From the NCBI GenBank assembly GCA_016935035.1, contig JAFGRR010000345.1:1-6981 (forward strand): DNA of 6,981 nucleotides, read 5' to 3'. Of the stretch, positions 1-5,797 are shown piece after piece. A program made the translations under genes and the position numbers. The stretch's first letter is position 1. The number at the start of each line of letters is the position of its first letter. Origin of the DNA: Phycisphaerae bacterium (GTDB lineage Bacteria; Planctomycetota; Phycisphaerae; UBA1845; Fen-1342). Under the pieces are notes generated by a model that saw only the letters and a program-made list of their open reading frames with translations, searched no databases and was not told the origin of the DNA.

Positions 1-1628
1 GTGCCTCAGGTGCCGCGGTCGGAGCGGACTCGCCGTGGCTCTACGGCATTCACTGGTATGGTGATGCCAACGGGAGCAGTGTCGAGGTCATGACCGGCGA
101 CAAGGGTATCTGGTCGCTCGAAACGGTCATGACCAACAGCGACGTCTGGTGGGGGGCCGAGTGGCAACGTGACAACCGTTTCAGCCAGATGGCCGCGCGT
201 GGCCACACTCTCATTGTGCGCCTCGAGCGGAACTGGGGCGAAACGGTGCCGTACCCCGGCAACCTGGAACAGTATCTCGTTGATGTGCAAGCCGCGGCCA
301 GTAGCCTCGCCGGCGTCTGCCATATCTGGCAGATCGGCAACGAGATGAACTTGTACGGTGAATGGGGCGGCAACGAGCTGACCGCTGCCGCATACATCGA
401 CATGTTCAACCAGATTCGGTCCGCGATCCAGGCCGTGCCGAGTCCGTTGGGGCCGCAGATCGTGCTGCTCGGGCCGGTCTCGCCGGGAGATGTTGTAAGC
501 GGCGTGCGCCATACGGAAGGCAACGAGTATCTGTCGCAAGTGTGCGCGCTGCTGGCGGCTGATGACGTCGATGGTTTCGCTCTGCACGCCTATGCGGCCC
601 CGTGGAATGACGCGGACACGTCGCGGGCCGAGTTTCAGGCCGGCTACCTGAGCCAGTTGGCAGTCATCGACCACCACGGCTTTGCGGCCAAGCGCGTGCA
701 CCTGACGGAGTGGAATCGGCGCGTCGACCCGATCGACGACTACAACGAAGCGCAAAGCGCGCGGTTTCTTCACGGCGCCTTGACCGATCTAGACGCCTGG
801 AATCAGCGGGCTGGCGCGCACCCGATCGGTAGTGCCTGCTGGTTCATTTACCAGTATGACAGCGGCGCGTGGTCGAACTACTCGATAGAGTATCTGCGCG
901 GCACCGGTCCGAGCGGGGCCGACCAGGACCTGTGGGACGCGCTGCAATACGCCTGCACACTCAATCTGCCGGCGGCATACTCGGCCCCCCCGGCCACGCC
1001 GTTGATGCAGGACGCGATGCCGTCGGGAACAAATGCGGCGCCGCAGTCGTTGGCGGTGTGGACTGACTCCGGCGACGGTTCGTATGCGATCGACGGTGTG
1101 ATCAGTGCGGGCAGCAAGTGGACGAGTGACGGCACCACGCCGCCGCACTGGCTGCAACTCGACCTCGGACAGGAGCGCGTGGTCACCGGCTTTGTCGTAC
1201 GACATGCCGGTGCCGGCGGCGAGCCGTCCTACTACAACACGCGGACGTTTCACCTGGAGATGGCGCCGACGGCGGCAGGACCGTGGGCGGTAGATGCGAC
1301 GGTATTCAATGTCGCCGGCGTCAACAGCACGATGCGGACGTATTTAGCGCCGCGGGCGGTGCGGCATGTGCGGCTGTTCATCACTGATCCGGGCATCGAC
1401 ACCTACGCCCGGATTCCGGAATTCGAGGTGTACGTCCAGGCGCCGCCCGGCGATTTCAACTCTGACGGTGTTGTGACCTGGGCAGACTTCGCGATGTTCC
1501 GGTTCTGCATGAAGGGGCCGGATGACTCGTTCAGCGCTGGGCACACGTGCCTGATCGGCGACGCCGACGGGGACGCGGACGTGGATCTGGCAGATTTCGC
1601 CTCGATTCAGGAGGCACTGCAATCGTGA
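1..1628 (+). CDS. Secreted glycoside-hydrolase-like protein with F5/8C and dockerin-type domains (5' end missing)
   Basis: The reading frame is already open at the left edge (first full codon at position 3) and closes at TGA 1626-1628, so 541 residues are visible and the true start and any signal peptide lie outside. Residues about 10-320 look like a TIM-barrel glycosidase of clan GH-A type: WQIGNEMN puts a candidate acid/base Glu at visible residue 114, and HLTEWN a candidate nucleophile Glu at 236, a spacing usual for that clan. I cannot assign a GH family or substrate. Residues about 341-477 resemble an F5/8 type C (CBM32-like) sugar-binding domain (LDLGQERVVTGFVVRH, then FEVYV). Residues 483-541 hold two calcium-loop repeats (GDFNSDGVVTWADF and GDADGDADVDLADF) with two Cys between them, a typical Phycisphaerae C-terminus. 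Such planctomycete repeats need not mean a cellulosome. The gene converges on the amidase gene and is probably a separate transcription unit. Confidence 0.85.
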   Translation, partial: ASGAAVGADSPWLYGIHWYGDANGSSVEVMTGDKGIWSLETVMTNSDVWWGAEWQRDNRFSQMAARGHTLIVRLERNWGETVPYPGNLEQYLVDVQAAASSLAGVCHIWQIGNEMNLYGEWGGNELTAAAYIDMFNQIRSAIQAVPSPLGPQIVLLGPVSPGDVVSGVRHTEGNEYLSQVCALLAADDVDGFALHAYAAPWNDADTSRAEFQAGYLSQLAVIDHHGFAAKRVHLTEWNRRVDPIDDYNEAQSARFLHGALTDLDAWNQRAGAHPIGSACWFIYQYDSGAWSNYSIEYLRGTGPSGADQDLWDALQYACTLNLPAAYSAPPATPLMQDAMPSGTNAAPQSLAVWTDSGDGSYAIDGVISAGSKWTSDGTTPPHWLQLDLGQERVVTGFVVRHAGAGGEPSYYNTRTFHLEMAPTAAGPWAVDATVFNVAGVNSTMRTYLAPRAVRHVRLFITDPGIDTYARIPEFEVYVQAPPGDFNSDGVVTWADFAMFRFCMKGPDDSFSAGHTCLIGDADGDADVDLADFASIQEALQS

Positions 1629-1699
1629 GACGACGCAGGCCGGACAACCGACGGCGGCTGTACAGCTCTGGTGGCGTCACGCAACGCGGGCGACAGCGA

Positions 1700-2818
1700 C
1701 TACTGGGCTTCGATCACGAAGTGCGGGTTCAGGACCGAGTTCTTGAACATGTTGACGAACTGGACCTCGACGGCGTGCTCGCCGGGTTCGAGCGCGGGCA
1801 CGTCCGCGACGAGCTTATAGCCGTCGTTCGTGAAGGTGAAAGGAACGTCCTGGCCGTCGACGCGGACGGAGATGGACGTGCTGACGATCATCTGACGCTC
1901 GTGTCCCCACGAGCCGCGCGAGCGCAGGCCGTCGTCAAGCTGAAACACGAGCGCCGCCGGTGTGCCCGCGCCAATCAACCCGTCCGCCGGTTCTACCAGA
2001 GTGGCATGCGGCAGGCCGGCGGCTGCGTAGCGTGCCAGGCCGGTGAACAGTCCCCAGGCCTCAAGCAGGTTGTACGCCGGATCGCGCAGCCGCTGCTCTT
2101 CCTCGGGGTTCGTGAAGAACGAGCTCTCACACAACGCCGCCGTCATCTGGGGATGTCGCAGCACACCGAAGCCGCCCTCGTACATCAACTGGTCGCTCTT
2201 GAGCGGCACGCCGGTGACCTGTTCCAGGGCGAGCGAGTCCTGAAGTCCGGCGAGCAGATAGCGTGCCAGGTCGAGGTTGGAGGGGCGATAGTCGACGTCC
2301 TTGTGATACCAGACGCTGGTGCGGTTGACCTCGGGCTTGTTCGAAATGGCGTTGTGGTGGAGCGAGATGAAGATGTCGGCCCCCGCGTCATTCGCGACAC
2401 CGGCTCGTTCGGCCAGCGACATGTCGTAGTCGCCGTCGCGCGTGAGTATGACTTCGGTCCCGACGGCGCGCAGGAATTCGGCCAGGTACTGGGCGACGCG
2501 CAGGTTCATCTCGGCCTCGCGCACGCCGGTGGGGCCGCGTTTGTACCCGCGCTTGTGCGCCTGCCCGCCGTGGCCGGGATCCAGGCAGATGCGCACGCCA
2601 TTGAGATGCTCGGCGTAAGGCGGAATCGGGTACTCGGGCGTGCCGATGAGCTGGGCGGCGAAGTCGTCGGGGGCCGGCAGCAGCGTATTGACCGACACCA
2701 TCGGGTCATTCGGCTCGGCCACGGGGGCCTGAGTGTCGGTCGGCCCGGGTTGCGGGCTCTGGCAGCCCATCGACCAGCTCATTGCCAGCAACAACAGCGC
2801 ACTAATCGTCAATCGCAT
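1700..2818 (-). CDS. N-acetylmuramoyl-L-alanine amidase (Amidase_3) lipoprotein
   Basis: This 372-residue protein hydrolyses the amide bond between MurNAc and L-Ala of the stem peptide, and should act outside the inner membrane. Residues 1-19 are a signal peptide (MRLTISALLLLAMSWSMGC). Cys19 is the likely lipidated residue, though the lipobox is weak, with Ser at -3. The Amidase_3 domain covers about 74-265. Zinc ligands are His83 (LDPGHGG), Glu101 (VREAEMNL) and His154 (ISLHHNA), and the catalytic Glu is Glu231 (LCESSFFTNPEEE), so the active site looks complete. Residues about 274-372 form an extra C-terminal domain, probably an Ig-like beta sandwich (VEPADG, VRVDGQDV, LEPGEHAVEVQF). I chose the ATG at 2818 because a strong AAAAGGA sits 7 nt upstream and the signal peptide begins there. 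The same frame stays open much further upstream, but only antisense to murQ. The gene is divergent from the murQ operon across 162 bp. Confidence 0.93.
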   Translation of the reverse strand: MRLTISALLLLAMSWSMGCQSPQPGPTDTQAPVAEPNDPMVSVNTLLPAPDDFAAQLIGTPEYPIPPYAEHLNGVRICLDPGHGGQAHKRGYKRGPTGVREAEMNLRVAQYLAEFLRAVGTEVILTRDGDYDMSLAERAGVANDAGADIFISLHHNAISNKPEVNRTSVWYHKDVDYRPSNLDLARYLLAGLQDSLALEQVTGVPLKSDQLMYEGGFGVLRHPQMTAALCESSFFTNPEEEQRLRDPAYNLLEAWGLFTGLARYAAAGLPHATLVEPADGLIGAGTPAALVFQLDDGLRSRGSWGHERQMIVSTSISVRVDGQDVPFTFTNDGYKLVADVPALEPGEHAVEVQFVNMFKNSVLNPHFVIEAQ

Positions 2819-2825
2819 CGGAATG

Positions 2826-2832
2826 TCCTTTT
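2826..2832 (-). promoter_or_regulatory. Ribosome binding site of the amidase gene
   Basis: On the minus strand AAAAGGA lies 7 nt before the ATG at 2818. It decides this start over the long in-frame extension that is open across murQ. Confidence 0.75.
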
Positions 2833-2837
2833 CGCAT

Positions 2838-2857
2838 GCCACCCGCGTCAGGGTGGC
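2838..2857. repeat. Perfect inverted repeat, candidate operator at the amidase transcription start
   Basis: GCCACCC, six bases (GCGTCA), then GGGTGGC: a perfect 7-bp dyad directly upstream of the amidase ribosome binding site. With the promoter proposed at 2859-2887, transcription would start near 2852, inside the right arm. The dyad is therefore more likely a protein-binding operator than an mRNA hairpin. If transcription starts further upstream, it would form a hairpin in the 5' leader instead. No regulator gene is visible in the window. Confidence 0.5.
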
Positions 2858-2858
2858 G

Positions 2859-2887
2859 CTTATACCCGTGGTCGCCGCGGTGCTCAA
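2859..2887 (-). promoter_or_regulatory. Sigma70-type promoter candidate for the amidase gene
   Basis: On the minus strand, -35 TTGAGC (2882-2887, 4 of 6 matches to TTGACA) and -10 TATAAG (2859-2864, 5 of 6 matches to TATAAT) are separated by exactly 17 bp. Placement about 40 bp upstream of the amidase start fits. The call rests on pattern match only. Confidence 0.5.
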
Positions 2888-2891
2888 GCGT

Positions 2892-2922
2892 TTGCCACGC
2901 GCGTTCCTTTGCGCCACACTAT
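2892..2922 (+). promoter_or_regulatory. Weak promoter candidate for the murQ operon
   Basis: A good -35 element, TTGCCA (2892-2897, 5 of 6), is followed after 19 bp by a poor -10, CACTAT (2917-2922, 3 of 6). The -35 lies 4 bp from the -35 of the divergent amidase promoter, so the two would be back to back. A promoter must exist in this gap if murQ heads the operon, but this exact placement is uncertain. Confidence 0.22.
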
Positions 2923-2928
2923 CGTGGC
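2913..2928. repeat. Short inverted repeat over the proposed murQ -10 region
   Basis: GCCAC, six bases (ACTATC), GTGGC. It shares its half-sites with the longer dyad at 2838-2857, but the half-site spacing differs (6 bp here, 10 bp there). It could be a second binding site for the same regulator. A 5-bp dyad in GC-rich DNA can also arise by chance. Confidence 0.25.
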
Positions 2929-2966
2929 CGCTTACTCGCGGGGGACGACAGGGAACCTTCAGTTTT

Positions 2967-2971
2967 AGGAG
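2967..2971 (+). promoter_or_regulatory. Ribosome binding site of murQ
   Basis: AGGAG lies 9 nt before the ATG at 2981. The alternative in-frame ATG at 3002 has no comparable site close by, so 2981 is preferred. Homology alone would also allow 3002, since the family-like sequence begins about there (MTELSN). Confidence 0.6.
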
Positions 2972-2980
2972 CTTCTGTAG

Positions 2981-3889
2981 ATGCAAGATCGTGGACACCT
3001 CATGACCGAGCTGAGCAATGATCGTTCGGCCAGTCTCGACCGTATGTCCGTTGGCGAGGCGGTGGACCTGATGAACGCCGAGGATGCAACCATCACCCAG
3101 GCGGTGGCGGCGGCGCGCGACGACATCTGCAAGGCGATCGAGCTGGTGGTGCCGGCCTTCGAGGCGGGCGGACGCCTGATCTATGTCGGCGCCGGAACCA
3201 GCGGCCGACTGGGTGTGCTCGATGCCTCCGAGTGTCCGCCGACGTTTCTGTCCGATCCGCGCATGGTGCAGGGCGTCATCGCCGGTGGCGACGTGGCTCT
3301 GCGCCGCGCCGTCGAGGGTGCCGAGGACTTTCCAGCCGACGGCGCAGCCGTCGTGGATGAAATGGGCGTCGGGCCGCACGACGTCGTCATGGGTATCAGT
3401 ACCGGTGGGACGACGCCCTACGTGCACGGCGCGCTCCATCGCGCCAAAGAGCGCGGCGCCAAGACGATCTTCTTCGGGTGCGTCCTGGCGGATCACGTGC
3501 CGGATGAAGCCGACGCGTCGATTCGCGTGCTGGTGGGGCCGGAAGTAGTGACCGGGAGCACGCGGCTGAAGGCCGGCACGGCGACGAAGATGGTGCTGAA
3601 CATGATCACCACGATCGCGATGGTGCGGATCGGCAAGGTCTATCGCAACCTGATGGTTGACGTGGACACCAGCAAGAACACCAAGCTGGTCGATCGTGGC
3701 ACGCGCATGATTCAGACGATTACCGGGCTGGAGCGTGCGGCGGCGCGCGAGCTGCTGGACAAGTCCGGTGGACACGTGAAGACGGCGATTGTGATGCACG
3801 CGAAGGGTGTGGACCGTGCGGTCGCGGAACAGCTTATCAAACAACATCACGGGCGCGTGACGCCTATCCTAGAGGTGGAGACGGCATGA
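2981..3889 (+). CDS. murQ: N-acetylmuramic acid 6-phosphate etherase MurQ
   Basis: MurQ is a cytoplasmic lyase of murein recycling. It cleaves the D-lactyl ether of MurNAc-6-phosphate, giving GlcNAc-6-phosphate and D-lactate. The 302-residue length matches the family (E. coli 298). The SIS-fold core carries the MurQ signature from residue 65 (RLIYVGAGTSGRLGVLDASE). The two active-site acids known from E. coli MurQ (Glu83, Glu114) correspond to Glu84 in ASECPPT and Glu115 in VEGAED. GPEVVTGSTRLKAGTATKMVLNM (187-209) and NLMVDV (223-228) are also family landmarks. One deviation stands out: the segment GIAASGRTPYV of E. coli reads GISTGGTTPYV here (residues 138-148). The gene probably heads a murQ-symporter-GHL10 operon. 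Its stop overlaps the next start as ATGA, suggesting translational coupling. MurQ needs phosphorylated substrate, and no kinase gene is visible. Confidence 0.96.
   Translation: MQDRGHLMTELSNDRSASLDRMSVGEAVDLMNAEDATITQAVAAARDDICKAIELVVPAFEAGGRLIYVGAGTSGRLGVLDASECPPTFLSDPRMVQGVIAGGDVALRRAVEGAEDFPADGAAVVDEMGVGPHDVVMGISTGGTTPYVHGALHRAKERGAKTIFFGCVLADHVPDEADASIRVLVGPEVVTGSTRLKAGTATKMVLNMITTIAMVRIGKVYRNLMVDVDTSKNTKLVDRGTRMIQTITGLERAAARELLDKSGGHVKTAIVMHAKGVDRAVAEQLIKQHHGRVTPILEVETA
3877..3880 (+). promoter_or_regulatory. Ribosome binding site of the symporter gene, inside murQ
   Basis: GGAG lies 5 nt before the ATG at 3886, within the last codons of murQ. It supports the overlapping start. Confidence 0.55.
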
Positions 3890-5793
3890 ACGACTTGCTG
3901 CTCGGATCGCTCAGCGCGAAATTCGGCCTGGTCGACTGGGGCATAGTTGTCGCGTACCTAGCGCTGACGACATGGCTCGGGACGGCGATGGCCGGCAAAC
4001 AGGCCACGATCCGCGATTTCTTCCTCGGCGGCCGCAAGCTGCCCTGGTACGCGGTCAGTGGGTCGATCATCGCGACCGAGATCAGCGCGCTGACGTTCAT
4101 CAGCGTTCCGTTTGTGGTCTTTTCGCCCGGCGGCAACTTCACGTACTTGCAACTCGGCGTCTTCGGCTCATTCTTTGCTCGAATCATCGTCGGCTATGTG
4201 CTGGTGCCGGCATACTACAAGCGCGAGATCTATAGCCCGTACGACTACATGGGAAACCAACTCGGCGGGCGAGTGCGTTCGATGACCACCGTGCTGTTCA
4301 CACTGAGCGGCATGCTGGCCCAATCGGCCCGCGTGTACCTGACCGCCGAGGTGGTGATCGTGGTGCTCAACGACCAGTTGACGTGGCTCGCGGACCACAG
4401 CGGGCTCGACCAACTGGCGTGGGCCATCATCCTGATCGCCGGCGTATCAGTCGTGTGGACGCTAATTGGCGGCATCACCACCGTCATCTGGACAGACGTG
4501 ATCCTGTTCCTGCTGTTCCTGGTCGGGGCGCTGGTAGCGCTCGGCACGGTGGCCTGGCAGCTTCAGGGCGGATTCGGCGAGATGTTCAGGGTCGGCTGGG
4601 AGGCGAAGGAGTCGGGCGGATGGGGGAAATTCACCTTCTTTGACTGGAGTACGAACCCGGTTCGGACGTACACGATCTGGACCGCGGTGATTGCCAGCAC
4701 CTGGGGCGGCCTGGGAGCCTACGGTACCGACCATCTGCTCGCACAGCGCATGTTCTGCTGCAAGGGAGAGCGCGAAGCGCGCTGGGCGATCATCAGCAGT
4801 GCGGTCGGCCAGGTTGTGACGCTGACGGTGATGCTGGTCGGTGTTGGTCTCTTCGCGTACTACAAGGCCAACCCGCTCAGCGGCGAAGCCCTCGAGCTCT
4901 TCAGCAAGAAGGGTGACCGCATCTTCCCGATTTTCATCGTTCAAGTGATCCCGATGGGGTTGAAGGGGCTGATCATCGCCGGCGTGTTTGCCGCCGCAAT
5001 ATCCAGCCTCATGGGCATCCTGACCGCCCTCAGCCAGACGGTGCAGACAGCCTTCTACAATCCGCTGCGTGAACGGTACCTGCGCAGCAAGGGCATTCAT
5101 GTATCGCTGTCAGGCAATGTCGAGGAGCTGGCGGAAAAGGGCGCCGCCTCCTCGGCGGAGGACCGACGGTCCGTTCTTGTCGGTCGTATCATGGTCCTGT
5201 TCTGGGGTGTCGTACTGAGCCTGATGGCGTATCTCGCTCGGGTTATCTCCGACTTCTATCCGTCGATTCTGGATCTGGGGCTCGCGATGGCCGGCTATGT
5301 TGGCGGAGCGTTGCTAGCCGGCTTCGCACTGTCGTTCCTGCCGCTGAAGATCAACGGTCGGGGATTCATGTTCTCCGGGCCGCTGTCGGTCCTGTGCGTG
5401 TTCGCCGTGGTCTGGCATCAGCCGTGGACACACTACGTTTGCTGGGGCTTTGCCGGCGTGATACTGCTTGTGTGGATCTGGCAACGCATGAGCGAAGCCA
5501 TGACTATCGTGAGCCTGCCCGATGGTCAGGAACGGACGCGACGGGCGCTGGCCACTGTCCTGCGCGACTGGCCGCAGACGCTCATTCTCATGGCCGGTCT
5601 GGCGCTGCTCATGTGGATCAATTACTACGGTTACTGGCCCGGCGAACCGAGTGCCAACGGCAGCCCGACGTATGTTGTGGTCGCCTGGCCGTGGTACGCG
5701 CCAATTGGCAGCAGCATTGCGTTCATCTGGGGTTACCTGCTCGCGTGTCGGCGGGAGGAACCGACGGAGTCCCTAACACCTGCAACGGAGTAG
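3886..5793 (+). CDS. Sodium:solute symporter (SSS family), probably importing a cell-wall amino sugar
   Basis: A 635-residue polytopic inner-membrane protein of the SSS family (TC 2.A.21), which couples Na+ entry to solute uptake. Family landmarks occur in the usual order: FFLGGRKLPW (45-54); the first core helix with SGSIIATEISALTF (58-71); GGITTVIWTDVILF (195-208); TDHLLAQRMFCCKGEREARW (281-300); and IIAGVFAAAISSLMGILTALSQ (363-384), where Ser373/Ser374 fall at the usual Na2-site position. A hydrophilic loop spans about 395-430. Further hydrophobic segments follow (about 431-452, 461-486, 496-510, 518-532, 563-580, 597-620), so it is longer than a minimal 13-helix transporter. The substrate cannot be read from sequence. 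Overlap with murQ and the following glycosidase point to MurNAc, anhydro-MurNAc or a muropeptide-derived sugar; sialic acid or other sugars remain possible, as the family is broad. Confidence 0.93.
   Translation: MNDLLLGSLSAKFGLVDWGIVVAYLALTTWLGTAMAGKQATIRDFFLGGRKLPWYAVSGSIIATEISALTFISVPFVVFSPGGNFTYLQLGVFGSFFARIIVGYVLVPAYYKREIYSPYDYMGNQLGGRVRSMTTVLFTLSGMLAQSARVYLTAEVVIVVLNDQLTWLADHSGLDQLAWAIILIAGVSVVWTLIGGITTVIWTDVILFLLFLVGALVALGTVAWQLQGGFGEMFRVGWEAKESGGWGKFTFFDWSTNPVRTYTIWTAVIASTWGGLGAYGTDHLLAQRMFCCKGEREARWAIISSAVGQVVTLTVMLVGVGLFAYYKANPLSGEALELFSKKGDRIFPIFIVQVIPMGLKGLIIAGVFAAAISSLMGILTALSQTVQTAFYNPLRERYLRSKGIHVSLSGNVEELAEKGAASSAEDRRSVLVGRIMVLFWGVVLSLMAYLARVISDFYPSILDLGLAMAGYVGGALLAGFALSFLPLKINGRGFMFSGPLSVLCVFAVVWHQPWTHYVCWGFAGVILLVWIWQRMSEAMTIVSLPDGQERTRRALATVLRDWPQTLILMAGLALLMWINYYGYWPGEPSANGSPTYVVVAWPWYAPIGSSIAFIWGYLLACRREEPTESLTPATE
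5787..5790 (+). promoter_or_regulatory. Ribosome binding site selecting the GTG start of the GHL10 gene
   Basis: GGAG lies directly before the symporter stop codon (TAG 5791-5793) and 7 nt upstream of GTG 5798. The competing in-frame ATG at 5810 has only an AAGG touching the start codon, too close to work. This favours GTG and suggests coupling to symporter translation. Confidence 0.55.
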
Positions 5794-5797
5794 CAAC

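Noticed and set aside
6..773. A 255-codon minus-strand open frame
   Set aside because: It is antisense to the glycosidase-like gene, whose frame has clear catalytic motifs and domain structure. The antisense product has no family features.
1629..1699. Possible bidirectional terminator between the convergent gene 1 and amidase gene
   Set aside because: Only a 10-bp palindrome (GCTGTACAGC, 1657-1666) and a 5-bp dyad just inside the amidase end (CTTCG-ATCA-CGAAG, 1708-1721) are present. Neither has a strong stem or a T run on either strand.
2853..2917. Long-range inverted repeat GTGGCGC (2853-2859) and GCGCCAC (2911-2917)
   Set aside because: Seven bases separated by 51 bp in GC-rich DNA. The arms overlap the better-placed local dyads, so I do not treat it as a separate element.
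1547..2968. A 473-codon plus-strand open frame overlapping the end of gene 1 and the whole amidase gene
   Set aside because: It is antisense to the amidase, has an Arg/Val/Gly-rich composition typical of GC-rich shadow frames, starts inside the dockerin region of gene 1 and shows no recognisable domain.
2819..3850. Upstream in-frame extension of the amidase frame on the minus strand, giving a 716-residue product
   Set aside because: The extension is antisense to murQ, is rich in His/Arg, and lies upstream of a clear lipoprotein signal peptide and ribosome binding site at 2818-2832. It is open only because of codon bias.
4462..5100. A 212-codon minus-strand open frame inside the symporter gene
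   Set aside because: It lies opposite well-conserved SSS motifs and encodes a charged product without recognisable domains.
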